Of a DNA stretch of 64,000 nucleotides, positions 32,197 through 42,512 are shown in pieces. This DNA is from Larix kaempferi. Lineage: Eukaryota; Streptophyta; Pinopsida; Pinales; Pinaceae. The translations under genes were made by a program, and so were the position numbers. The DNA is taken from positions 15,615,001 through 15,679,000 of the forward strand of contig BSBM01000150.1 in NCBI GenBank assembly GCA_027924585.1, read 5' to 3'. Positions within the stretch are counted from its first letter, which is position 1; every line of letters begins with the position of its first letter. The notes beneath the pieces were generated by a model, which saw nothing but the letters and a program-made list of their open reading frames with translations, was not told where the DNA came from and searched no databases.

Positions 32197-32547
32197 TGGA
32201 ACTTACGGGAGGATGAATAACTGGTCGAGGCTCCCACAATCGTCACCGCAACATCGAGCTTCAAAGAGGTTTTTTCTCAATTTCTCAACTTGGTAAAAAT
32301 GAAATGGTAAATATTTTTTTACTATTCACCCCTTTAATATCAAAACAGAATATTCTTTTCTTTTCTTTTGTTATTTTGTGGGTTTTTTACTATAGTTGAT
32401 CCCATTTTATTGTTTTGAAACCTTGTGATGAATCTTAACTTTGTTCCTGAAGCTTGCAGGTGAATAAAAGTGATGTTTTGACTATGGTGGAAACCATTGT
32501 TGACTTTTCATGCTCTTTATCAAGTGTGAAAAGGTCTTATAGTGTTT
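32197..32547. other. Non-coding interval before hairpin array 2
   Basis: T-rich sequence with no ORF. It may contain the promoter of the minus-strand pseudogene and the start of the plus-strand 3' region that carries array 2. Confidence 0.35.
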
Positions 32548-33085
32548 TTGATACCGTTATCACGCTCATTAAAACTAAGGTATCAAGCTGAGTCTTTGTT
32601 CTTTCTCATGCTCGTAAATACATGAGAATAAGTCACCGAGTTATCTTTTATCTCTTTTTCGAGCTCATAAAACTCCTACGAAAAAAGAACCCCCTTGGAG
32701 TTCTCCTTTAAGCTCTATTCAGACCCCCTAAATAGGAAAAGATTGCCAAGCGAACTTGATCCTTTAACGCTTGTAAAAGGATTAGAAAGGTCGTCTTTTT
32801 GGTGATAGTTTACCCTTTTTTCGGACCAGCAAGACTATTTACGAAAAAGGATCACTCTAGTTAATCATGACTATAAGAGTTCTCTCTCACGTCGTTTTAT
32901 CCTTTTTCAGGTGAGGACACTAAAATTTACTAAAAACTACTCATTGGAGTCTTCTTTAGTCCTTTCAGGCTCTCTAAACATGAAATCATGTCGATTTTAC
33001 CTTCTTTGGACTCGTTAAAAGCTAACATTGAAGGGTCCTTTTCGGGACGAACCCATCCGCTCTCAGGTTCGTAAAACATATGAGA
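32548..33085 (+). repeat. Hairpin array 2 (conserved loop, variable stems)
   Basis: Stems are TTGATACC/GGTATCAA (32548-32586), TTCTCATG/CATGAGAA (32603-32628), TTTTTCG/CGAAAAA (about 32655-32685), ATCCTTT/AAAGGAT (32759-32782), CCTTTTTTCG/CGAAAAAGG (about 32814-32850), CCTTC/GAAGG (about 33000-33034) and TCTCA/TGAGA (33061-33085). Loops include ACGCTCATTAAAA, GCTCGTAAATA, AGCTCATAAAA, GACTCGTTAAAA and GGTTCGTAAAA. Orientation matches array 1. Some units are eroded. Confidence 0.72.
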
Positions 33086-33805
33086 TTGGACTTGTCCTAA
33101 GGATGAGCTATACCGAGCATCTGTTACCCTCCTCAAGCTCGTTAATAAACAAATAAGTACTCATCAATCATGATGGGGAACAAGGAAAGAGTTTGTATTC
33201 ACCTGTATTAATGGTAGTACATAGTCACTCTTGAACATGGCACTCGTTTGCATTTCATTCAAATCGCTTGGATAATCTGCTTATCCTTGAGTCTCACCAA
33301 TTCCATGGGTCATTTTACTCCTTTGGGTCATCCGAAGAATGCATCAACCATTTGTTGTATTAGGTTTTGGTATATGTCTCCTCATGTCAATGCTTCCAAG
33401 TCATGCCATTCCATGTTCAAGGGAAGTCTGTTGATTGATTCAATCTATGTAATCATTATACCCTCCTTTATGTCGGTCATCCCTGAGTTAGTCTCAAACA
33501 TTACTCTACAATTCGATCTACTCCAAAAAACATCTTTGATCTTGTTTTGTGTCGATTATAGGGGAAACATCATGGCCCCCCTTCGACGGGTTTATCCTTG
33601 TCGACTTCAACACACCATCCAAGGATTGAACATAGAAACCAGTCAAGTACCTTGGGCCTGCATGCCTTAATGGCAGGTTACCTCTCTTTCAACAGTAAGT
33701 TCACATCATTGACTTCTGATTGAAAGATTCAACCGAATGTTTGACCTCACCTCATCGATTCAGATTCGGCGGTATGTATTATGATACCTTGGGAATCATT
33801 GACAT
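33086..33805 (+). mobile_element. 3' region of a relative of element B
   Basis: Clearly similar to the complement of about 35880-36440 inside element B, for example ACCTTGGGCCTGCATGCC, AATGGCAGGTTACCTC and GATACCTTGGGAATCATT. The match ends at about 33805, where the LTR of element D seems to start. It is therefore the remnant of a plus-strand element truncated by, or upstream of, element D. Confidence 0.55.
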
Positions 33806-34239
33806 TGTTCTTAGTCAGATTGGTACTTCTCCATCCGTGACGACACTGCATTTTCGATCACACAAAAGGACTTTATGGATTGAAGAGCCTCGCTGACTAT
33901 AGATGCACTTGATATGAATCTTGCATTATATTCTTCAGTTTATCTATTTTTTGAAGTATTTTTAAAACATAGCCGCGACCCTCATATCTGTCACCTCGCG
34001 GGTCACCCGTTGGAGCTCCATTGACCACTCGCACTTTTTCCCCAAAAAGTTGCACCCGCTAGTTGTTGGCATTATACTCGTGGTTTACTCGTTGGTCTTC
34101 AAGCATTATACCCGCAGGTACCTCTTAAAATCACAAAAATATATATTAAAAATCGAATTAGAGATAGTTATGGTAGTTACCCTAACCACCATAACTTCCC
34201 TAACCGTTAACCTCTCGAGCCTATCCTCTCAAATCTTGC

Positions 34240-34247
34240 TATAAATA
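34240..34247 (+). promoter_or_regulatory. TATA box in element D LTR
   Basis: TATAAATA followed by CAAGGAG, a strong match to the plant TATA consensus. Confidence 0.6.
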
Positions 34248-34417
34248 CAAGGAGAAGGATTTAGAGAAAGGGGAGAACCATTTTGTATAAGGAAATGTTG
34301 TAGAAATATCCATTGAAGGAAGAGGAGCAAGGAGCCGAGGATCAGGTTTCAACAGTGCAGGTCACAGATCAGGTATAGCTTGTTGCCATTGATGTGAACA
34401 ATGCAAAGGTTTTCTTT

Positions 34418-34422
34418 CCCAT
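34418..34422 (+). repeat. Element B target-site duplication, left
   Basis: CCCAT, identical to 44859-44863. Confidence 0.9.
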
Positions 34423-35408
34423 TGTTGTAGAAATTTCTCCCTACGGATAGGTAGAAACTCTCTTAGGATAAAGCAGGATATACTGACTCTATACTAAGAC
34501 AAAAAGGAAACAAATGCTACCTTGAATCCCTAAATCTAACAAACATCTCAAGATTAAAATGCTAGAAAGGGTAGAAGAAGTTTGACTGACCTTCTATCCA
34601 CATGCTTGTCTTTGTAGTTGCTCCAATCTCCAAGCCCTCACGAATGAACCTGTCAAAATGGAACCAAGACACAAGAATGCACTATTCTCTAGCAACCTGA
34701 AACATGAGTTAGAATCTAAATCTATGAAAGATACAAATCATATCATTAAAACAAAATTAACACAAATGATTTGGGAAAACAAGACAAGTTATTCCATTAC
34801 CAACTTGAAGTCATGTACAATAGTTGCTTGATGTCCAAGCCAACTTCCAGCTCCAAGTGCTTCCTCTAGCTATCTCTGCAGAAGTATGAAGATCATAGGT
34901 TTGATGCCCCAAAAGTCCTCCCTTTGGCCCATGGAAAGCTTCTCTCTTATAGCACATGGGAAGGCTAACCAACAAGAGAGAAGTGTGGATCTATGGAGGG
35001 TTTAGTGGATCAGGCCAGCTAAACAAAGAAGGAGTTAGGATCGAACCAAAGGTGGTAATCCCAACAAAATCTCCTCGAAGGTCGAAATCCCAAAATCCAA
35101 GGCAAAAAAGGCTAATTTCAGACTACCGCGCCCTTATAACTGAGCATAACGCGGTAGTACCGCGCCTCAGAGAAGGATCAACGCGCGGTAGTGCTAACTA
35201 CCGCGCCCTTGTAGATGTGCAAGGAGCGGCAGTGCTCACAAACAGGGCTAAGTTGGGCTGGAAGATGGCAAAAAAAGGTTTTGCTTTCAGTATTCAGTCA
35301 ATGGTTTTCACTCTGGATGTTCAGATGATCTTTAAGGGAAACTGTCGTTTAGGTCGCTAGTACAAGGATGCGACACTAATGCATAATGTGTAATATTGAG
35401 GTATAACA
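34423..35408 (-). mobile_element. Element B: 3' LTR (986 bp)
   Basis: Same length as, and almost identical to, 43873-44858; I noticed about four substitutions. On the minus strand it starts TGTTATACCTC and ends TTCTACAACA. A TATAAG-type box lies near 34945 on the minus strand. It contains several ACTACCGCGC/GCGCGGTAGT palindromic motifs (35123-35200). Confidence 0.93.
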
Positions 35409-35424
35409 GATGCCCCCTAAAGTG
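35409..35424 (-). other. Element B: polypurine tract region
   Basis: The minus strand reads TTTAGGGGGCATC directly before the LTR. The G-run and its placement fit a plus-strand primer and confirm minus orientation. Confidence 0.7.
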
Positions 35425-36590
35425 TGAGGTCAGAAGAGACTGATGGCCGAAAGACTTTACAAATATGGTTCGGAGATAGCATCGAGGAGAGCGACAAGGA
35501 GCTGAAACAGAAACAACATGTCAGATATACCACCGAGGCGGGCATTCCCATGCTCGGAAACAAATGAATCAAAGCATGGCTGCCGACCAATACATTGCAG
35601 ATCCATGAGTACTGAGATGACATAGACTGTAGACAAATCATGGCTACTATAAACAAGCGTAGATCCATGAGACAGTAATGACACAGCCACGACCAATACA
35701 AAAGTGGATCTGTGTGACAATACAGAAAAATCTCCATTGCAACCTGGACGTAATCAAAATACAAAAGAGTGTCCAGGGTCTTCTACCCGATCGCAAACGA
35801 TACGAATCTAGCCATGTGATTACAAGGTGTTGAAGTCGAACATGGTAGAAACCATTTGATTACCGGTCAATGATGTGAACCGTTAACAAATGCGAGGGAA
35901 ATCACCAATGATGACAATGATCCCCAAGGTATCTATAGTACATCTCAACGAAATGCGAATAAAGGAGTTGATGTCGAGCATTCGAGAGATCATTCAATCA
36001 GAGGTCATTGATGAAAACCTACTGTTGAATACGAGGAAACCTGCCATTGAGGCATGCAGGTACCAAGGTACTAGTGGTTGACTCCTAAGCCTAATTCCTG
36101 GATAGTGATTTGGTGTCGACAGGAATAGACTCGTCGAAGGTGGGCCATAATGATTCCCACATCATCGACATGAAATCAGAACGAGAGATAGTATGGACCG
36201 ATGAAACAATAGAATATGTACTGACACAAAGGGAAGGTTTGACATGAAGTGGAGGTGGACTCAAGGTAATAACCCTTTGAACATATAACGGCATGAAACA
36301 GAGCTTGGCAGCAGGGATTACTTAAATAGACAGAACCACAGGAAGTGTGAACTCATAGCAATAATGAGGACGCATGATCATAATGATAACACTATCAGCA
36401 AGACTGACTACCCAAAACAGACAAGGTGAGGATGCATGCCATGTTCAAAGGTGACGACTCACAAGCTGCCAACAAGGTAAACTTGACTCATTTTCCCATT
36501 TTCCCCCGACATGATGGACGAGTACCTCTTTGTTTTTTAACGAGCTCGAGGAGGATAACAGATGCTCGATATAGCTCATCTCATAGATGA
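35425..36590 (-). other. Element B: 3' non-coding region
   Basis: No convincing ORF. It matches 33086-33805 in opposite orientation, including GCATGCCTCAATGGCAGG. Element 1 has a region of similar length between its array and LTR. Confidence 0.55.
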
Positions 36591-36596
36591 GTCCAA

Positions 36597-38672
36597 TCTC
36601 ACATGTTTTTCGAACCTGAGAAAGGAGGGGTTCATCCCAAAGTGGGTCCTTCGATGTCAAATTTTAACGAGTCCAAGGAAGGAAAACTCGATTGTCATTT
36701 CATGTTTAGAGAGTCTGAAAAGAACTAAAGAAGACTCCAACGGTCCTTTTTCGTAAGGTTAGCCTCATCGCCCGAAAAAGGGTAAAACAACGCGGAAGAG
36801 GACTCTTCCAGTCATGATTGGCTGGAGTATTCCTTTTTCGTAAGTAGTGCCCCCTAGTCCGAAAAAGGGGTAAACTATCACTAGGGAGACGATCATTCAA
36901 ATCCTTTTACAAGCGTGAACGAATCAATTTCGCTTGGCAATCTTTTCAATTTTAGGGAGTCTGAAAAGAGCTTAACTATGGACTCCATGTACAACTTTGT
37001 CATGGTTGATGACCGAGTACGACAAAGGGGAAGTAAACTCGGCACAGTTCCTTTTCCGTAAATAGTCTAGCGAGGCCGGATAAAGTGATAAACCTATACT
37101 CGTTAGACACACCTTTTTACTCCAATTTGTTTAACGAGCACGATAATGGTATCAAAAGCACTCGGAATCTTTTTCATGTTTGGATCCAGAGCACGAAAAA
37201 GGAAAAAGTAAGCTCAAACCACTTTTCATGTTTTAACCAGAGCACGAAAAAAGTGAAAAGTAAGCTCAAACACCATCTTACTGTTTTTAACGAGCTCGAA
37301 GATAGGTTGGAAGAATGCTCATGATGTCTGCTTCATTTTTTAACGAGCTTGTAACAGAAAATGAACTATGCTCGGAATAATTTTCATGGTTTAATGAGCT
37401 CAAAACCTAAAAAGGAAAGTATGCTCGAAAATGTTCCCAATGGTGAACTTCTTCCCGTCATGAAATCCAAAGGTTGGTACATGCCCCCCAGCATGATTGC
37501 TGGAAGTAAGTGACTTAGCTCCAACGTGGTGTGGAGAGGCGATCGAGTTGACTTCAACGTAACTTCCAGAGGTTGAAGACATGCCCCCAAGCTTCCTTTC
37601 ATTCTCCTAAAGTATAGGCGGGTGAAAAGAAGGTTCAGGTACTAAGTCTACGAGGAGACTCGACTCAAAGGGAAAGGATATGTTTCATTTTTTAACGAGC
37701 TTGACACAGGAGTAGAACTTTGCTCAGACTACTGGTTTCATTTTTTAATGAGCTTGAAGCCAAAGGTAAACTCTGCTCACAGTTAAGGCCCATTGATGGG
37801 TTCCCTCCCAACATGATGACCAGAGGTTGGTAAATGCCCCTAGCATGATTGCTAATGGCTAAACATGCCCCCCAAGCTTCGTTTCGTCTAACTACTCTTC
37901 TTCCTTACCCAAAAATCCTGGCTACTAATCCGAATGTGTTCACCAGGGGGGTAGGGAGAACCAGGACTTAGTGACCTAGGCAGATGAAAAGAAGGTTCAA
38001 ATCCTAACTCTAGCGAGAGACTCAAACAAATGGAAGGGAGATCTATTTCATTTTTACACAAGCTTGAAAAATAGATAATAACAATGCTTGAAAGGGTCCT
38101 TTTTATTTTTTAATGAGCTTAAAACAGAAAGAAATTATGCTTGAAGGTAGTTTCATTTTTACGCAAGCTTGAAACTGAACGTAAACTATGCTTGGGATTT
38201 GGTTTCGTTTTTACACAAGCTTAAAACCAAAAGTAAACTGTGCTTGAGGGTAGTTTCATTTTTACGCAAGCTTGAAACCGAACGTAAACTATGCTTGGGA
38301 TTGGTTTCGTTTTTACGCAAGCTCAAAACCAACGGTAAACTGTGCTTGAGGGTCGGTTTCATTTTTTAACGAGCTTGAAACAAAGAATAAACTATGCTCG
38401 TGGGAATCTATTTCATTTTTTAACAAGCTTGACATAGAAAGGGAACCATGCTCACAGTGATGGTTGGTTTCATTTTTACACAAGCTTAAAACCAAAAGTA
38501 AACTATGCTTGGGATGATGGTTTCATTTTTCAACGAGCTTGACACCAGAATAGAACTTTGCTCCAAGTGATGGTTGGTTTCATTTTTACACAAGCTTAAA
38601 ACCAAAAGTAAACTGTGCTTGGGATGATGGTTTCATTTTTTAACGAGCTTGACACCAGAATATAACTTTGCT
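36597..38672 (-). repeat. Hairpin array 3 (largest; conserved loop, variable stems)
   Basis: Plus-strand stems include TCTCA/TGAGA (36597-36621), CCTTTTTCG/CGAAAAAGG (36745-36781 and 36832-36868), TCTTTTCA/TGAAAAGA (36941-36969), CTTTGTC/GACAAAG (36995-37027), AGTTTCA/TGAAACT (38149-38176), TTTGGTTT/AAACCAAA (38198-38231), then TTGGTTT/AAACCAA, CTATTTCA/TGACATAG and TGGTTTCA/TGACACCA between 38300 and 38670. Read on the element's sense strand the loops are AGCTCGTTAAAA or AGCTTGYGTAAAA. The last 650 bp form a regular array with a spacing of about 50-75 bp, with a GCATAGTTTAC-like spacer. Confidence 0.8.
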
Positions 38673-38687
38673 CCAACGTCCCCCCTC

Positions 38688-40232
38688 CTAGGGGGAAGAA
38701 ACCACTAAAACATGTGGAACATTTAGGGAAGTCTGGTGACTAGGAGTCATGCGATGAGTGGGCGTCACAAAGGAAAGCTGATCGATGGTCACAATATTCC
38801 CATGATGGGGAAAATACATCACTCGAAAGAGTGAGGACACTACAGCCTTCATGGCATGGACGTAATCGCGTCCAAGGAGTAGATTAAAATCTAAGGGACC
38901 TTGGATGACCATGACATCAATACAGACAGTTTTCCCTCCCAAAGTGATAGGTAACTGAGGAAGGGACCCTAAAGGTCCAGTAGGCCTTCTATTGAAAGCC
39001 AGTATCTGGTCAGTGACAGGCACAAGCCGAGGAGAACCTAAGGCTTGCCAAGCAGTTGAGGATAGAATACTAACAGAAGCTCCTTCATCAACTATCGTAC
39101 GAAAAATTTCTTTATCGGAAACTCCTACAGATATCTGAAAAGGAACGCTCGAAGGAAGACGAGATTCTGTTAGACCATTCCAATCAAAGGAAATAACCTC
39201 AGTACTTGGAGGGGGTCTCACGGAAATGGACAGGGTTTCCCCTTGTCGAGGACATTCTGAACCGATAAGGAAAACATCAGTGGTTTCCAATTCACTCTCT
39301 CTTGGAAGATAAGAATGAGACGAAGATTGTGTCAAGGTGACTGCTTCAGTCTGGACTTTCTCCAATGAAAGAGCAGGATCGAGTGGGGATGACAGTGACT
39401 CAATCACTTCACTCTCGGAAGGGAGAGTGGGATCAATTGTAGATGAAACTGAATTGATCACTTGGTCAACCAGTGGGGGGTCGAGGGACAGTTTACCATG
39501 GTCTGTTGGAGGCACCAGTTGAGAACTGGTAATATCTTCCAACCACCGCGAGGCTTCATCCATGCTCGGACAAAGGAAAGTACGGTGCATACCCTTGCAT
39601 ATCAAACAGGGATATAGGACTTTACCCTTACGACCCTTCACCAAGGGGTCACTGGTCGAAGGAGTGCCATCGACATGATGGTCAGAGGTCGACGATACGA
39701 TTGGTTTGGGGTTTTTAGACCACACTTCTAACACACGGGAAAGATCAGGACAATCCTTGAGAAGGTGATCACCCTTACAAAGTTTGCAAGGGAACTTGGG
39801 CTTACGGGGTGTTTTCGTAGAATGAGTGCCATTAGGGGCAACTGGTTTACGCTTGGTCTCTTCTTTATCCTTCTTCTTCTTAACTTTCCTTTTCTTCTTC
39901 TTCTTATCCACCTGATTACTAACACTATTGCTTTGGTCAGGCGAGGAAGAAGGAACGGAAGAAGATTCATCCGACGAAGAAGGGGAAGGATTAGTTTGGG
40001 ATTGACTCTCTCGTGGTGGAGAGTTAACATTCGAAACATTGGGCGCAATTGGAATTACCGGATTGAACAACCATACCGGTAATCGTATGGTTAATCCAGG
40101 AAGATTTAACGTGGCAATAAAGGGAGGACCAATATCTCCAACTGGAGGAAAAGTAAAAGGTGCCCCTTGAAAAGGGGTCCCCGGATTGGTAGTCCCAGAA
40201 GGAGCATGGGTGCATGGAGGTAGATTCTCCAT
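38688..40232 (-). CDS. Element B: zinc-knuckle and protease protein (intact 514 codons)
   Basis: Uninterrupted ORF from ATG 40232. Residues 1-60 are Pro-rich with NLPGLTIRLPVW, then a Ser-rich and a Lys-rich segment (KKKKRKVKKKK). Two CCHC-like knuckles follow (CKLCKGDHLLKDC at about 150-162; CLICKGMHRTFLC at about 208-220). The protease part is at about 365-490: TIVDEGASVSIL, FNLLLGRDYV and NIVTIDQLSF. There is no capsid-type Gag core, RT, RNase H or integrase; the stop is followed by hairpin array 3. The element must depend on partners for replication. An intact frame and near-identical LTRs argue for recent mobility in trans. Glu in DEGAS makes peptidase activity uncertain. Confidence 0.88.
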   Translation of the reverse strand: MENLPPCTHAPSGTTNPGTPFQGAPFTFPPVGDIGPPFIATLNLPGLTIRLPVWLFNPVIPIAPNVSNVNSPPRESQSQTNPSPSSSDESSSVPSSSPDQSNSVSNQVDKKKKKRKVKKKKDKEETKRKPVAPNGTHSTKTPRKPKFPCKLCKGDHLLKDCPDLSRVLEVWSKNPKPIVSSTSDHHVDGTPSTSDPLVKGRKGKVLYPCLICKGMHRTFLCPSMDEASRWLEDITSSQLVPPTDHGKLSLDPPLVDQVINSVSSTIDPTLPSESEVIESLSSPLDPALSLEKVQTEAVTLTQSSSHSYLPRESELETTDVFLIGSECPRQGETLSISVRPPPSTEVISFDWNGLTESRLPSSVPFQISVGVSDKEIFRTIVDEGASVSILSSTAWQALGSPRLVPVTDQILAFNRRPTGPLGSLPQLPITLGGKTVCIDVMVIQGPLDFNLLLGRDYVHAMKAVVSSLFRVMYFPHHGNIVTIDQLSFVTPTHRMTPSHQTSLNVPHVLVVSSP

Positions 40233-40888
40233 GAAACAAAACTAAGGGATGTGGACGAAGTCTTGTTAAAAAGAACTCAAAAACCCTCAGGCAACCGAGC
40301 GTGCGAAAGGGGAGCTAGGAAAAGACAAGGCTCACAGGCCAAAAGAGCAAGCTCAAAAAACTATACTGAGGCCGCTGCCAAAGTAAGCGAGCTGTACAAC
40401 AAAACGGCCAGAATGCCAACAAGCATCCCTACAAAGAAAAAGACCCTCTACAAGATAGCAAGCAAAACCTCCTAACTAAGAGCTGGAGACCTCAACAAAT
40501 TGTATCCTTCGCAAGGTGATGAAATCCAAGTCGAACAATACAACATGAGAGACCGATATAAGAAGGATATCCCTCTACCGAAAGGGATCCTGGGTAAAAG
40601 AGCCCTAGTAGAATAGATACTAAGCTACCTCGTTCATGACACGTCGAAAAAGGTTTTGGGCACTTCAGCCTTCCGAAGAAGACAGTGATCGATGTTGCCT
40701 TAGGGCTAAGTGGAGTGCGGTATTCCACAGAGTCCGTCCGGTTCTCAATCTCGCGGCCGTTTAACCCCTGAAAGTTGGAAACAGTCAGGAGGCCCCTCCA
40801 CAAACTAGTTGTGACCGTGTCAATAAGTACTAGAGGATTTTAGTTCCCTAAAGACAACGACTATGTCTCAGATGAAAATGACAAGGGG
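40233..40888 (-). other. Element B: leader, part 1
   Basis: Non-coding sequence between the gag-like ORF and the inserted solo LTR. Short ORFs here show no recognisable domain. Minus-strand transcription would run through it. Confidence 0.5.
40884..40888 (+). repeat. Solo LTR S1 target-site duplication, left
   Basis: AGGGG, repeated at 42513-42517. Confidence 0.85.
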
Positions 40889-42512
40889 TGTAATGTCCCC
40901 ATTTTGACCCCCCTTTGTATTAAACCATAAATGATGTAAATATTGTAATTTAATCATGGTGAGGAGCTCAAGGCCAAGGCCCCACCATTGATCCAGCGTT
41001 TCATGAATCGGCAATTAAAAATAGATGCCCATGGTTCTTGTGCGAGATGGGCACAATGTAAATAAGACACCATGTAAATACGAATTTTAATGGAAAAACC
41101 CACAACCGGCTATGCAATGCAACAAAAGAGATGGGGCATGACTCTACAAGGAAAAGGGAGGGAAATTATTCAAACCTTGAGCCAATGGTATTAATCCATG
41201 TGTCAATGGGGAAACCCATAAACCACCAACTACCCATTTTGTCTCATGTACCCAATCATTTAATTTTTTTTCCAAGAAATTGGTTAAGGCAGTTAATGCC
41301 TTGGGAATGAAAGAGTATGGGCAAGCCATTTTCGTGCATGGGCAAGCCATCAACTTGGAAAAACGTGTTTTGTCTCCTTGGGCAAGAAACCACCCACGAA
41401 ATGGTGCCCAAAGCCATTCTGTACAGGCAGCCTTTGATGATTCACGCAGGGGGAGTTAGCTGGGGTCTTCCATTTACGTTTTTCATCTAAATACTGCATT
41501 TTTCCATGCCTGGGAGTCGTTTTTGCAGTATATAACAGTTGGGAGAGGGAGGGCCACGTTTTGAGGACTGTAGGGAGTTCGTTTTTGCCCCTGAATGTCC
41601 AAGGACGTTTTTCTAAAAACGGATTTGGCTTCCTGGGTTGTTCACCAACTTCCCATTTCATTTTTGTGGGGTTCTGCTATTATGTGCATCCTTGTTCTTG
41701 GTTTGAGCCTGTGAGCTGAAGTGTTGGAGTGGTAGTGGATAGAAGTGGCTTGATAAACCTAGTGGGGGAGACAACCTCTCAAAAAGATCAAGAGGACTTT
41801 GGTTACTCTTCTATGCATACCCTGAGAGCACTGGATAGGGAAGGTATGGCTTGAGGGACTGCACAGCAGTGAAAAGAATACTTCTTTGTGCTGGGTGTGT
41901 AGGTATTGTGGGTGCCAAGCTAGATAGATCTTGCAAGGTTATCCCTGGCTCTGTGCTGGAGCTCACTAGCTTAGCAACTCTTCCTTTCCATCTCCTAGTA
42001 GCCTGATAAACCCAATTGTAGATTGGCTTGGCTCATCTTGGTGTATGCTTGGCCATGCGTGAGTCTGCTGTTCCCTGGTTCCTTGTAGAGATCATGCCCA
42101 GCTCGGGGGTGGCAGTGGTGCTGAGAGATTGAGGAGCACACTGGCCTATGGTTGGGTGGAACGTTGCAGTTGCATAGCCAGTTGCTTGGGACTGCCTTAT
42201 TGAGATAAGTATTCTCTTGTGTAAATTGGCAATTATCATTTGATGAATGTTATGAATGTATGTGGATGTATTAAACGAATTTGCCTCTGCTGTGTTTTTA
42301 AAAGTTTAGGCATTTCCATATGATCTTGTCACAGAATATTGAATGTGTGTTAGAGATCAACAACATTTATTTGATTACCATCGTTTTTCCATAGCATGCA
42401 CAGATACAGTTCTTTGCATCAATGTTTTTAATTCAAACGTATTGGGGCTAATTGCCCGGATTGAGCACTGTGATCCTCTCTATCACGCTGGTATGATAGA
42501 GGGGACACTACA
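40889..42512 (+). mobile_element. Solo LTR S1 (1624 bp)
   Basis: Ends TGTAATGTCCCC and GGGGACACTACA are near-perfect inverted repeats, flanked by AGGGG on both sides. No internal domain is present, so it is a solo LTR left by LTR-LTR recombination. A TATATAAC box at about 41529 suggests plus orientation. A diverged inverted copy lies at 46490-48074. Confidence 0.88.

Larger units (their letters stand above)
33806..34422 (+). mobile_element. Element D: 5' LTR, first part (split by element B)
   Basis: The start is inferred from the point where similarity to element B's 3' region ends, at TGTTCTTAG. It contains a TATA box at 34240 and CCCGC-rich motifs. After removing element B and one CCCAT copy, the LTR continues at 44864-45211 and ends AACAACA before a primer site. 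Total length would be near 965 bp. Confidence 0.5.

Noticed and set aside
34956-35360. 134-codon plus-strand ORF present in both LTRs of element B (also 44406-44810)
   Set aside because: It runs antisense to the element, has no recognisable domain, and its conservation is explained by the near-identity of the two LTRs.
36597-38672. CRISPR-like appearance of the repeat arrays
   Set aside because: This is plant retrotransposon DNA. Repeats are not identical, spacers are not unique foreign sequences, and no cas-like genes are present.
41144-42239. Several 60-105 codon ORFs in solo LTR S1
   Set aside because: They are not preserved in the S2 copy and show no domain features.
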